NCBI RefSeq assembly: GCF_016863275.1
Contig: NZ_BOOO01000046.1
Coordinates: 1 to 51,438 of the forward strand
Direction: 5' to 3'
Source of the DNA: Planotetraspora mira
GTDB lineage: Bacteria; Actinomycetota; Actinomycetes; Streptosporangiales; Streptosporangiaceae
DNA: 51,438 nucleotides
Position numbers and translations under genes: made by a program
Notes under the pieces: generated by a model
What the model saw: only the letters and a program-made list of their open reading frames with translations
What the model was told of the DNA's origin: nothing
Database searches by the model: none
Part shown: piece after piece, positions 29,958 to 38,109 of the stretch
Layout: each line of letters opens with the position of its first letter
Numbering within the stretch: position 1 is the first letter of the stretch

Positions 29958-30373
29958 TTCAGAGAACACTCGGTGACGGTGGGTGAATCGGTCAGGAACG
30001 GGCGCAGCTCAAGCCATTCGTGGATCGGCCTCCCGCCCGCCCCAGGGGCGGCCGACAGTTCCCCGGCCAGCTCGACGGCGCGCTCGTAGCTGTCGACGTC
30101 GATCACCATCCAGCCGGCGATGAGGTCCTTGGTCTCGGCGAACGGGCCGTCGGTGACCGGTGGGCGACCTTCGCCGTCGTACCGGACGAACATTCCCCCG
30201 GGGGCGAGCGCCTTACTGTCGATGAACTCGCCGGTCGCCTCGAGCCGGGCCGCGAAGTCGTTCATGTACTGCACGTGGGCCGAGATCTCCTCCGGCGTCC
30301 ACTGGTCCATGGGCACGTCGTTGACCGCAGCAGGGGCGCCGCGGTAGTGCTTGAGCAGCAGATACTTGGCCAT
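29954..30373 (-). CDS. YCII-related DGPF-domain protein
   Basis: A 139-residue cytosolic protein. MAKYLLLKHYRGAP, VRYDGEGRPPVTDGPFAETKD (split around the DGPF motif) and LIAGWMVIDVDSYERAVELA are typical of the DGPF/YCII fold, a dimeric alpha-beta barrel. Such proteins are the standard genomic and regulatory partner of ECF42 sigma factors; their biochemical role is unsettled. The ATG has GAGGAG upstream. It overlaps the sigma gene by 4 bp and is preceded by a promoter matching the ECF42 motif. Confidence 0.92.
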   Translation of the reverse strand: MAKYLLLKHYRGAPAAVNDVPMDQWTPEEISAHVQYMNDFAARLEATGEFIDSKALAPGGMFVRYDGEGRPPVTDGPFAETKDLIAGWMVIDVDSYERAVELAGELSAAPGAGGRPIHEWLELRPFLTDSPTVTECSLK

Positions 30374-30426
30374 CGTGTTTCTCCTCGGTGCTGGTGCGAC
30401 CCATTTTGGTCGCGTTCCTCGCCAGG

Positions 30427-30453
30427 GACGGAGCCAGTCACGAATTCTCGACA
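30427..30453 (-). promoter_or_regulatory. Predicted ECF42-dependent promoter of the DGPF/sigma operon
   Basis: On the minus strand TGTCGA (30453-30448) is followed after 17 bp by CGTC (30430-30427), 54 bp before the DGPF start codon. The published ECF42 target motif, as I remember it from Streptomyces venezuelae, is TGTCGA at -35 and CG(A/T)C at -10. The match is complete, which implies autoregulation. Confidence 0.75.
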
Positions 30454-30568
30454 TCAACGATGGCTCCAACCCGCATCGCCCGCCGCCTGTGACGAAAGGC
30501 GGTCGACGGGGTCCGCCCGGTTGCACGGGAGCTCAAACGGTCAAGCCGACGCCCTGAAGCGGGACCGC

Positions 30569-32308
30569 CTAACCGCAGTGGGACCAGCCGCTCTTCCAGC
30601 TGGCCGTGCCGTACCCGCCGCCCCAGCTCACGCACGTGGCCGCGGCCGACAGCCGAAGCGGGCCCGCGTAGGCGGTGTAGTCGCCGGAGTCGCTGTCGCT
30701 GGAGCCGCCCTGTACCTGCAGGACGGCACTCATCTTGATCTTCTGTGTGATGACGTACTTCGACATCGTGACCACGCAGTTCTTGCCCGACCCACTGCTG
30801 TAAAGCAGGTAGACGGTGGCACCGCTCAGGGCGTGCGAGTCGATGACCTTGTACCCGGACCCGCATACCTGAGTCGCCGTGTACGGGTTCGGTTTGGGTG
30901 GTGTTGTGGCAGGGGTGGAACTCGGCGCGGGCGCCGAGTGGGTGGGTGACGAAGGCGGCTGCGCAGGGCTCGTCGATCGCGGTGAGGTGCTCGTGGCAGG
31001 GGACCGGGAAGTCTCCGTCGCGGGGGTGTGAGCAGAGGCGTCGGCCACGTTCGGGCCCTTGGACGCGGAGTCGGACGCAGAATCGGACGCAGAGGTCTTG
31101 CCCGGCGAGCCCCCATTGGCCTGTCCGTCTGAGGGCCGGTCATCTGCGGCCTGACCGCCGTCCGGGGTCTGGTCGCCGCCGGGTGCAGCCACGGCTTGCG
31201 CCTGCTGCGTGATGGCGGCGGATCCGCCGGATCCGCCGGGCGGCCTCGTGAGCGTCAGGGTGCCGACGATCAGGGCGGTACAGGCGGCCACCACCGAGAC
31301 CGTCAGCATGACAGCTCGTCGCGGCTTGCCCCTGCCCATCTGCGTCTGGTCGGCAACGTGTCCGTCGTTCCCGACATGGACGCCGTTCCCGGTCCTGTGA
31401 TCTCCGCCGCTGTTCATGCCGTCGAGTGGTTGACCGCTGCGTGATGCACCGGTGTTCCGGTGACCTTCGCTGATCCGCTGGTCGCCCGTGCTCACTCCGG
31501 CCGGTTGCTGACCCATCAGGTAGGCCGCCACCTCCTCGGCTGAGGGGCGGCGGGCGGGATCCTTGGACAGGCATGCGGCGACCACGTCACGCAGCGGTGC
31601 GTCCAGAGCGGTGACATCGGGCTGCTCGTTGAGGATGCGCTGAATCACCGCCGGGATGGTGTCCGAACCGAAGGCGGGAGTCCCGGTGGCGGCGAACACC
31701 ATGGTGATGCCCCAGGCGAACATGTCCGCCGCGGGCGTCACGTTCGCACCGTGGACCTGCTCGGGGGCCAGGTAGGAGGGCGTGCCGAGGGTGTCTCCGG
31801 TGGCCGTCGTGCCGGGTGTGTCCAGTGCCTTGGCGATGCCGAAGTCGATGACGACGGGGCCTTCCGGGCCCATCAGCACGTTGGCCGGCTTGAAGTCGCG
31901 GTGCAGGATGCCCGCCCGGTGGATCGCGGCCAGGGCGGTTACGGTGCTGATCGCCAGGCGGTCGAGTGAGGCGCCCCGCCGCGGTCCTTCGCGCTGCACG
32001 AGTTCGCGCAGCGACGGCCCCGGAACGTATTCGCTGACGATGTAGGGCTGGTTGCCTTCGAGGTCGGCGTGCAGGACGGGGGCGGTGCAGAATCGGGCGA
32101 CCCGGAGGGCGACCGAGACCTCGCGCAGGAACCTGGCGCGGGCGTCGGGATCGCTGGAGAGCCGGGCGTGCAGCAGCTTGACCGCGACCTGATCGCCTGA
32201 TGGCGATCGGCCGAGGTAGACCGCGCCCTGCGCGCCTTCTCCGATGCGCGCCACGATTTCGAAGTCGCCGACGCGGCGCGGGTCATCGACCGTGAGTTCC
32301 TGCGCCAC
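30569..32308 (-). CDS. Transmembrane Ser/Thr protein kinase with Cys-containing extracellular domain
   Basis: A 579-residue PknB-type kinase. The kinase domain (about 15-270) has the Gly loop IGEGAQGAVY, the VAVK lysine (K44), HRDFKPANVL (catalytic Asp138), DFG (155-157) and GTPSYLAPEQ. A hydrophilic juxtamembrane stretch follows, then one transmembrane helix (about 333-355, MLTVSVVAACTALIVGTLTL). A long Ser/Thr/Pro linker (about 360-480) leads to a C-terminal domain of about 95 residues with four Cys. That domain lacks PASTA repeats, so the signal sensed is unknown. GTG start. No substrate gene is evident nearby. Confidence 0.92.
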   Translation of the reverse strand: MAQELTVDDPRRVGDFEIVARIGEGAQGAVYLGRSPSGDQVAVKLLHARLSSDPDARARFLREVSVALRVARFCTAPVLHADLEGNQPYIVSEYVPGPSLRELVQREGPRRGASLDRLAISTVTALAAIHRAGILHRDFKPANVLMGPEGPVVIDFGIAKALDTPGTTATGDTLGTPSYLAPEQVHGANVTPAADMFAWGITMVFAATGTPAFGSDTIPAVIQRILNEQPDVTALDAPLRDVVAACLSKDPARRPSAEEVAAYLMGQQPAGVSTGDQRISEGHRNTGASRSGQPLDGMNSGGDHRTGNGVHVGNDGHVADQTQMGRGKPRRAVMLTVSVVAACTALIVGTLTLTRPPGGSGGSAAITQQAQAVAAPGGDQTPDGGQAADDRPSDGQANGGSPGKTSASDSASDSASKGPNVADASAHTPATETSRSPATSTSPRSTSPAQPPSSPTHSAPAPSSTPATTPPKPNPYTATQVCGSGYKVIDSHALSGATVYLLYSSGSGKNCVVTMSKYVITQKIKMSAVLQVQGGSSDSDSGDYTAYAGPLRLSAAATCVSWGGGYGTASWKSGWSHCG

Positions 32309-32620
32309 ACCGGCCCCCCGATAGCGGATTTAGCACGACTTGTGCGGCAGAACAGTATCAGTGAGGCGGTGGATGCGGAGATCGCCGGAGCGGGGGCCAG
32401 AGACGTCCCGCGCGGTCGAGTCGTCGCACCTTTCCTGGACGGAAAATCCGTGCGATCAGGGGAATCCCTCCAGTGGGAATGATTCCGCCCCGGCGTTTTG
32501 ATGCCCTCAGCATTTATTTCTTGTCATTCATCAAACGCCCCATCCTTGGACCTGGAAGGCGTTCGTCGAACGACGAACAGAGGGTGCCGTCGCGCCAATC
32601 AGGGGTGCAACTATTCGTTC
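32309..32620. promoter_or_regulatory. Kinase upstream region with candidate operator
   Basis: These 312 bp separate the TetR gene 3' end from the kinase start (both minus strand). They are noticeably less GC-rich around 32480-32530. The inverted repeat GTTCGTC-GAAC-GACGAAC at 32561-32578 is the clearest feature; it lies about 250 bp upstream of the kinase start and 58 bp... from 32621, so it could equally be a weak terminator for the TetR gene. No gene was found. Confidence 0.4.
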
Positions 32621-33241
32621 TCAGTGCCCAGGTGACCGCAGCAGCGCCTGGCGGGCCGAGTTCGCCATCCACTCCTGAGCGCGGTCGAAGGTCCAGCCTC
32701 GCTCCCCGACGAGCAGGAACCAGGCGCGCTGGCCCAGAAAGAACCAGAGGAGGTCGACGGCCAGCGCATGATCCAGGTCCGAGCGAAGCGCGTCCAACTC
32801 GACCAGGCGATCAGCCACCGTGGTCAGGGCCTTGAGGTACGCGGTGATTCCCTCGTTGTAGACCTCCGTGGCGCCGGGATCCCCGAGACCATCGTGGAGC
32901 AGGCCGTACAGAACGTCCCAGTGCCGCTCATGGGTACGGCGAGTGCCCTCGGCGGTGATGTCGATGATCGCTCCCGGATCGGTGCACGTCGCCACCGCTT
33001 CGAGACCCTCCGCCACCGCGGAGTCGTTCACGGCGGAGGCCAGGAGCGCGGCCAAGATCGCCGTCTTGCCTCCTGTGCTGCTGTAGACCGTCTGCACCGC
33101 CACTCGGGCCGCGGCCGCGATCTGGGCGACCGTCACCTCCAGATAGCCGTGGGCGAGGAACAACTCCCGCGCGCTCTGCATGATCGCCGTCCGGGTGTCT
33201 GCGGCCGCGTCCATGCGACGGGGGGAGTGGTATCTGCCCAT
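32621..33241 (-). CDS. TetR family transcriptional regulator
   Basis: A 206-residue regulator. The N-terminal helix-turn-helix spans about residues 15-62, with RTAIMQSARELFLAHGYLEVT, VAQIAAAARVAVQTVYSSTG and GKTAILAALL. The C-terminal all-helical ligand domain is not specific enough to predict a ligand. The ATG at 33241 is chosen because GGGAGGA lies 7 bp upstream; the longer reading runs into the promoter region. It is divergent from the hemerythrin gene, and a palindrome in the shared promoter is the likely operator. Confidence 0.9.
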   Translation of the reverse strand: MGRYHSPRRMDAAADTRTAIMQSARELFLAHGYLEVTVAQIAAAARVAVQTVYSSTGGKTAILAALLASAVNDSAVAEGLEAVATCTDPGAIIDITAEGTRRTHERHWDVLYGLLHDGLGDPGATEVYNEGITAYLKALTTVADRLVELDALRSDLDHALAVDLLWFFLGQRAWFLLVGERGWTFDRAQEWMANSARQALLRSPGH

Positions 33242-33278
33242 GTCCGTATCCTCCCATTCTTCTGTGGTGATGGCCACA

Positions 33279-33308
33279 TTGACCATAGATGTCTCTATTG
33301 ACTAGCGT
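33279..33308 (+). promoter_or_regulatory. Hemerythrin promoter with embedded TetR-type operator
   Basis: TTGACC (33279-33284) and TAGCGT (33303-33308), 18 bp apart, form a good promoter. The spacer holds the palindrome CCATAGA-TGTC-TCTATTG (33283-33300), with 6 of 7 positions matching between half-sites. A repressor bound here would block RNA polymerase and could also cover the TetR gene promoter. The next ATG (33316) lies 7 bp after the -10 box, which suggests a leaderless transcript. Confidence 0.6.
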
Positions 33309-33315
33309 CCTCAAC

Positions 33316-33939
33316 ATGCTGAACCCGACCGCTGAACCCATGGCCGTTCTGGAGACCCGTCTCGTGCACAACGTGCACCGGCAGGCGACCGCCTTGCTGG
33401 TCGAGGCCGCCGGGCGGCCTTCGGTGCCCGCCGCCGCGCTGGCCGAGCTGCGCGAGTTCCTGGTCGCGCACCTGCATCACCACCACGAGAGCGAAGACGA
33501 CGACCTGTGGCCGATGATCATCGCCGTCGCTCCTCAAGCTGCCGAGGGGCTCGCCGCGCTCAGCGTTGAACACCACCGGCTCGATGCCGCCCTTGAGGCC
33601 CTGAGTGCGGTGACAGTGGCGGACGGCGCCGACCGGGCTGTTCTCCGGGAGGCCGCGACCGCCGTGCGCGACCTGGTTCTCCACCACTTGGAAGACGAGG
33701 AACCGCTGCTCTTCCCCGCTTTGCGTGATCAAGTGTCCCCGGAGGCCTGGGCGGATTTCGCCAAGAAGGTGATCGAGACGTCACCGACCCTGGCAGCGCA
33801 CCTGCTGGTCGGATTCTTCGACCGGGTGGGCACTCCGGAGGAGGTCGCGCTCGCGCTGCCCCCGATTCCCGAGCCCGTCCTGGCGGCCATGCGGCAGCAG
33901 GCCCAGGCGACCTTCGAGGCGCTGGGGGAGACCGGCTGA
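33316..33939 (+). CDS. Hemerythrin HHE-domain protein
   Basis: A protein of 207 residues from this start. It is a four-helix hemerythrin-like fold with putative di-iron ligands in TRLVHNVHRQ, HLHHHHESEDDDLWP, EHHRLDAALE and HHLEDEEPLLFP. Such proteins bind oxygen, NO or iron, or act in redox sensing; which applies here is unknown. An ATG at 33289 would add nine residues but lies inside the predicted operator and promoter spacer, so 33316 (leaderless) is preferred. It is divergent from a TetR gene that probably represses it. A hairpin terminator follows. Confidence 0.85.
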   Translation: MLNPTAEPMAVLETRLVHNVHRQATALLVEAAGRPSVPAAALAELREFLVAHLHHHHESEDDDLWPMIIAVAPQAAEGLAALSVEHHRLDAALEALSAVTVADGADRAVLREAATAVRDLVLHHLEDEEPLLFPALRDQVSPEAWADFAKKVIETSPTLAAHLLVGFFDRVGTPEEVALALPPIPEPVLAAMRQQAQATFEALGETG

Positions 33940-33972
33940 CAGCCGCTGGTCTGCTGCCCTGATGTGGATCCT

Positions 33973-34005
33973 CACCGTCGCCCGTGCGGGGGCCGGGCGA
34001 CGGTG
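33973..34005 (+). terminator. Hairpin terminator after the hemerythrin gene
   Basis: A 12-bp perfect GC stem (33973-33984 with 33994-34005) and a 9-base loop begin 34 bp after the stop codon. No T-run follows. Confidence 0.65.
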
Positions 34006-34053
34006 ACAGTGACGCGGGTTCGCCTGCGGCGGGCGACGCGGCAGTGGTGAAGT

Positions 34054-34200
34054 GTGCTGCGGGCGGGCGAGTTGCGCGACGAGGCGAGGCCTATGCCAGC
34101 TCGACACCGGGCCGCACGCCACCTCCTGGCAGCCGTGGAGCGAGCTCTTCGCGGCAAGCGGTTACCCGAAGAGATGACCGAGCAACTGACCCTTACGTGA
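34054..34200 (+). CDS. Possible small ORF of 48 residues, uncertain
   Basis: A GTG-started frame encodes a basic, helical-looking peptide (RHRAARHLLAAVERALRGKR, then LPEEMTEQLTLT). An internal ATG at 34093 with GAGGCGAGG upstream would give 35 residues. It may be a small gene or the decayed remnant of a larger one. I recognise no family, and the frame could be chance in GC-rich DNA. Confidence 0.25.
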   Translation: MLRAGELRDEARPMPARHRAARHLLAAVERALRGKRLPEEMTEQLTLT

Positions 34201-34218
34201 AAGAGATGGAAGAACACA

Positions 34219-34956
34219 GTGTCCCGACGTCGTACAACCCGCTGGACCGTCAACCGTGCCAGGGCGGTTCTGCTGCTCGCCGTACCAGGGGTGCTGATCT
34301 CGGCCGGGGTCTCGGCCTGTGGCACCTCATCGCCGGTTACCCCTGTGGCGGCGAGCCCCACATCGGACACGTCGCCGGTCACGTCGACCCCGACCGGTGT
34401 CGCGCCGAGCGCCGGGGAAGCTCCGAGCGCGAGCGAAGCCCCGAGCGCCGAGGAGCCTGCCCCGAGTGTCACGTCGCCCGCTCCGGCTGCCGGCACACCG
34501 GCGACCGTTCCGGCCTGCACGGCGAACGACATCAAAGTGACTCTCACTGAGCAGCCGCAACGACGCGAGGGCGCCAGCCGGATGGCGCTCGTCCAGATGA
34601 CGAACGCGTCCAGCCGTACCTGCAACGTGGACGGCTGGCCGGTGATCACGCTCGTGAACGCGGCCGACGAGGCGGTGACCGTGCCGACGAAGTATGTCGC
34701 CGAGCCGGGTAAGCCGGTGCCGGCCGACCTGGCCCCGGGTGGCGGGGTGTTCGCCGGCGTCAAGTGGACGATCTGCGACAAGGCGGCCGCTGGTTGCCCG
34801 ACCGGCAACACCATCAAGGTCGGGCTCGCGAAGGGTGGGCCGCTGGTGGTCGCGACCCTGGAGGGCTTCCCGAGCTCGGAGCAGTCCGGCATCACCGTGA
34901 AGTCGCTCCAGGTCGGCACAATTCAGCCCAGCAACCAGGGCGTCGTCGCCTGGTGA
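34219..34956 (+). CDS. DUF4232-type secreted lipoprotein
   Basis: A 245-residue protein. A basic N-terminus and hydrophobic segment (VLLLAVPGVLISAGVSACG) end in a lipobox with Cys at residue 34. A Pro/Ser/Thr/Glu low-complexity linker (35-95) follows. The C-terminal domain (about 97-245) has CTANDIKVTL, MALVQMTNASSRTCNVDGWP and WTICDKAAAGCPTGNTIKV, matching the beta-rich DUF4232 domain of actinomycete lipoproteins. The four Cys of that domain probably pair. The function is unknown. GTG start. It converges on the MFS gene. Confidence 0.82.
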   Translation: MSRRRTTRWTVNRARAVLLLAVPGVLISAGVSACGTSSPVTPVAASPTSDTSPVTSTPTGVAPSAGEAPSASEAPSAEEPAPSVTSPAPAAGTPATVPACTANDIKVTLTEQPQRREGASRMALVQMTNASSRTCNVDGWPVITLVNAADEAVTVPTKYVAEPGKPVPADLAPGGGVFAGVKWTICDKAAAGCPTGNTIKVGLAKGGPLVVATLEGFPSSEQSGITVKSLQVGTIQPSNQGVVAW

Positions 34957-34987
34957 ACAGACCGGCCTGAGTGAGTCATGCGCCTGA

Positions 34988-36295
34988 TCAGGCGGTGGCG
35001 GGTTCCTCGGCGCGCCGGGCCCGCTCGGCGAGCGCGTACTCGTCGGTCCGCGCGTCGTAGGCACGGAACTTCGGAAGGACGGTCGCCATCAGCGCGACCG
35101 CTCCCACGCAGAGGGCTCCGCCCGCTCCCAGAGAGAAGCGCGTCCCTCCGAGTTGTGCCATGAAGCCCGCCCGGGCGTCACCCAGCATCGGGCCCGTCGA
35201 GTAGGAGAGCAACTCGATGCCGGCCAACCGGCCGCGGTACTCGTCGGGGATGGTCTGGTTCCAGATCGTGTGCCGGAACAACCCGCTGACCATGTCGGCG
35301 CCGCCGGCGATCGCGAGGAACAGGAAGACCAGCCAGACGTTCGGCATGAAGGCCGCGACCACCACCGCGGCGCCCCAGCCCGACGCGGCCACGATCACCG
35401 CGCGGCCGTGGCGGTGGACGTGGTTCGTCCAGCCCGAGGTGAGGGACGCGAGAACCGAGCCCACGCCACCCGCGGCGTAGAGCAGCCCGAGGGCCTTGGG
35501 CGCGCGGAGGTCGTCGGCCAGGAAGGGGTACAGCGCGTTCGAACTGGCGAAGGCCATGGCGGCGATGTCGACGAGGTAGGTGCCCATCAGGTCGGCCCGC
35601 TTGAGCGCATACCGCACCCCCTCGACCATCGACCGGAACGAGGCCGGGGTGGCGTCGTCCAGGCGGCTGACCGTGCGCACCCTGACGAGCAGGACCAGGG
35701 ATATCAGGAACGTCGCCACGTCGACGCCGTACGACGTGGCGGGCCCGAACGAGGCGACGATCAGGCCGCCCGCGGCGGGACCCGCGATCATCGCCGTGTT
35801 GCCGATCACTCCCTGGATCGCGAATCCGGCGGTCATCTGGTCGAGCCGGAGCACCCGGTTGATGAGCGCCTGCTCGCTCGGCCCGCGCACGCTGCCGAAT
35901 CCGGCCGCGAGAGCGCCCACCACGTAGAGCACCCATGCCTGCGGCTCGGGTACGAGCGCGTTGACCAGCAAAAGAACGGAGGTCAGGCAGAGCCCGACCT
36001 CCGAGACGATCACGATTTTGCGCCGATCGAGTGCGTCGGCGATGGCACCACCCCACAGGCCGCAGATCACCATGGGGATGAACTCGGCCATGCTCACCAG
36101 CCCGACCGCGAGGTAGGAGCCGGTGAGCTCCTTCATCTGGTACGGCACGGCCACCATCGTGATGAGGGTGCCGATCTGGGTGACCAGGTTGGACCCGAGA
36201 AGAAGGCGGAAGTCCCTGGATTCCCGGAGTGGGCTCAGATCCAGGCGCATCCGGCGGGCGAGGGATCTGAGCGACCGAACAGGTGTTTCCGACAC
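34988..36295 (-). CDS. MFS transporter, EntS-like exporter family
   Basis: A 435-residue integral membrane protein with about twelve hydrophobic helices. The start of the transport domain is RDFRLLLGSNLVTQIGTLIT. The loop after helix 2-3, GGAIADALDRRKIVI, carries the MFS motif A-like D-x-x-x-R-R pattern. The layout resembles the MFS_3/enterobactin exporter group, but the substrate is not inferable: no siderophore genes lie nearby. The GTG start at 36295 gives a cytosolic N-terminus of about 30 residues. It lies downstream of the SnoaL gene on the same strand, separated by a strong terminator. Confidence 0.88.
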   Translation of the reverse strand: MSETPVRSLRSLARRMRLDLSPLRESRDFRLLLGSNLVTQIGTLITMVAVPYQMKELTGSYLAVGLVSMAEFIPMVICGLWGGAIADALDRRKIVIVSEVGLCLTSVLLLVNALVPEPQAWVLYVVGALAAGFGSVRGPSEQALINRVLRLDQMTAGFAIQGVIGNTAMIAGPAAGGLIVASFGPATSYGVDVATFLISLVLLVRVRTVSRLDDATPASFRSMVEGVRYALKRADLMGTYLVDIAAMAFASSNALYPFLADDLRAPKALGLLYAAGGVGSVLASLTSGWTNHVHRHGRAVIVAASGWGAAVVVAAFMPNVWLVFLFLAIAGGADMVSGLFRHTIWNQTIPDEYRGRLAGIELLSYSTGPMLGDARAGFMAQLGGTRFSLGAGGALCVGAVALMATVLPKFRAYDARTDEYALAERARRAEEPATA

Positions 36296-36386
36296 GATCG
36301 TCCATTTTGGCGAACACCCGAGCGAGGAGCAAACCGCCGGCCGAGCAGAAACGCAGGCCGCCGGTCGAGGCGGAGGGGTCGAACGC

Positions 36387-36416
36387 GTGGGGGCGGGGAG
36401 CGATCCCCGCCCCCAC
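36387..36416 (-). terminator. Strong hairpin terminator of the SnoaL-like gene
   Basis: A perfect 13-bp stem of G/C tracts (36387-36399 with 36404-36416) and a GCGA tetraloop lie 15 bp past the stop codon at 36431, upstream of the MFS start. Confidence 0.8.
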
Positions 36417-36430
36417 GCGCGGCCGAGCCG

Positions 36431-36796
36431 TCAGGCGGGGACCTTGTCGAGGAACCCGTGCACGCTCTTGATCCGGCCGTCCTCGGCGAGCACGATGACG
36501 TCGAAGCCGATCACGACGGGCTCGGCGGCGCCCGCCGGGCCGAGGTGCCAGGTGAACCTGGCGATGTCGTGGTGGCCGTCCACGCGACCGCCGAGCGTGA
36601 ACACGAAGCCGGGGAACATCTGCTGGGCGCCGGCGATGACGGCGCCGATGCCCTCGTGCCCGGTGACGGAGGTCAACGGGTCGGTGAGCTCGGCGTCCTC
36701 GGTCCACAGGTCGGCGACCGCCTTGGCCCGGGCGTCGGCGTCCGTCTCGTTCCAGGCCGCGATGTACCGCTCGGCCACGCCAGTGAAGTCGGTCAT
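36431..36796 (-). CDS. SnoaL-like / NTF2-fold protein
   Basis: A 121-residue single-domain protein of the NTF2-like superfamily: VAERYIAAWNETDADARAKAVADLW, EDAELTDPLTSVTGHEGI, then three long strands including FDVIVLAEDGRIKSVHGFLD. Members include small enzymes and binding proteins; function cannot be given. The ATG at 36796 has GAAGGAG upstream at good spacing; a longer reading is less likely. It is divergent from the DUF4037 gene. Confidence 0.85.
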   Translation of the reverse strand: MTDFTGVAERYIAAWNETDADARAKAVADLWTEDAELTDPLTSVTGHEGIGAVIAGAQQMFPGFVFTLGGRVDGHHDIARFTWHLGPAGAAEPVVIGFDVIVLAEDGRIKSVHGFLDKVPA

Positions 36797-36951
36797 GTCG
36801 GACTCCTTCATTTCGTTGTCTCGGTGCGACACCCGAAATGTGGCATGAGCCCCGGAAGGCGGTCGATTACGTCGCAGGTAAGGAGTCCTGCCCGCTCGAC
36901 CCGCCCAGTGGATCGAAACCCCGTCGACCCGGGGCCCTGATCGGGCGGACC

Positions 36952-38052
36952 ATGGTCGCCGTGGAGTACAAGCACGTTCGCGGGCTGGAGTTGTCGCGGC
37001 TGTTCTACCGGGATGCGGTGGAGCCGCTGCTGCGACGTCACTTCGGCCGCGTGACGCACACGGCGGCCCTGATCGGAACAGGATCGGAGGTCCTCGGCTT
37101 CGACACCGAACGATCCGCCGACCACGACTGGGGGCCGCGCCTGCAGCTGTTCCTGGGGCCGGACGACGCCGATCGCCACGGTGAGGCGATCACCGCGATG
37201 CTGGCGGAGCGTCTGCCCGGGACGTTCCTCGGGTACCCCACGAACTTCGCCACTGTCGGCCCCAAGGGCACTCGCCACATGCGGGCCGCCGAAGGACCCG
37301 TCGACCATGGGGTGGTCGTCACCGATCTGCGCGGCTGGCTCACCGGTCACCTCGGCTTCGACCCGCTCGCCGGCGTCATGTTGTTCGACTGGCTGGCCAC
37401 CTCGTCCCAGGCCTTCGCGGAGATCACCGCCGGCGAGGTGTTCCACGACGGACTCCGCCGGCTGGGGCCGGTCCGGGACCGGCTCGCCTGGTATCCCGAC
37501 GATGTCTGGCGCCATCTGCTCGCCTGCCAGTGGGCGCGCCTGGCAGAGGAGGAGGCATTCGTCGGCCGATGCGGTGAGGTCGGCGACGAACTCGGCTCGG
37601 CCGTCGTCTGCGCTCGCCTGGTACACGACCTGATGCGGCTGTCCCTGCTCATGGGCCGCCGCTACCCGCCGTACGGGAAGTGGCTCGGCAGCGCGTTCGC
37701 CCGGCTGGAGTGCGCCCCTGAGCTCTCACCCGTCCTCGCGGCCGCCCTCGCGGCGACCGGCTGGCGGGACCGCGAACGCCATCTGTCCGCGGCCTACGAG
37801 AAGGTCGCGTTGCTGCACAACCGCCTGCGGCTCACCGAGCCCGTCGACCCGCGCACCCGGCCGTACCACGACAGGCCGTTCCGGGTCCTGCGCGCCGACC
37901 GTTTCGCCGAAGCCCTTCTCCGCACCATCGCCGACCCGGCCGTGCGGGACCTGCCACACACGGGCGCCGTCGATCAGTACGCCGACAACACGGGTGTCCT
38001 GTGCGACAGGACACGCAGCCGGCGCATGGCCGAGGCCGTCCGCCGTCCGTGA
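36952..38052 (+). CDS. DUF4037 protein with nucleotidyltransferase-like N-terminus
   Basis: A 366-residue cytosolic protein. The N-terminal part has GTGSEVLGFDTERSADHDWG, resembling the G-S-x6-D-x-D strand of nucleotidyltransferases (G-S, then D and DHDW acidic residues at about 45-65). A DUF4037 domain follows around 130-230 (ITAGEVFHDG, WYPDDVWRHLLACQWARLAEEE). The C-terminal helices contain GRRYPPYGKWLGSAFARL and HNRLRLTEPVDPRTRPYHDRPFR. It could modify a small molecule or RNA, but the substrate is unknown. ATG 36952 is chosen by conservation of what follows; no clear ribosome site precedes it. Confidence 0.8.
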   Translation: MVAVEYKHVRGLELSRLFYRDAVEPLLRRHFGRVTHTAALIGTGSEVLGFDTERSADHDWGPRLQLFLGPDDADRHGEAITAMLAERLPGTFLGYPTNFATVGPKGTRHMRAAEGPVDHGVVVTDLRGWLTGHLGFDPLAGVMLFDWLATSSQAFAEITAGEVFHDGLRRLGPVRDRLAWYPDDVWRHLLACQWARLAEEEAFVGRCGEVGDELGSAVVCARLVHDLMRLSLLMGRRYPPYGKWLGSAFARLECAPELSPVLAAALAATGWRDRERHLSAAYEKVALLHNRLRLTEPVDPRTRPYHDRPFRVLRADRFAEALLRTIADPAVRDLPHTGAVDQYADNTGVLCDRTRSRRMAEAVRRP

Positions 38053-38062
38053 CCGGGAGCGA

Positions 38063-38089
38063 CCCCGGCAGGCGGGTGCCGTACCGGGG
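38063..38089. terminator. Candidate bidirectional hairpin between convergent genes
   Basis: CCCCGG (38063-38068) pairs with CCGGGG (38084-38089), with an inner GGCA/TGCC pairing. It lies in the 57-bp gap between the convergent DUF4037 and acyl-CoA ligase genes. Confidence 0.45.
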
Positions 38090-38109
38090 CCGGCGAGAGC
38101 GAACGGACG

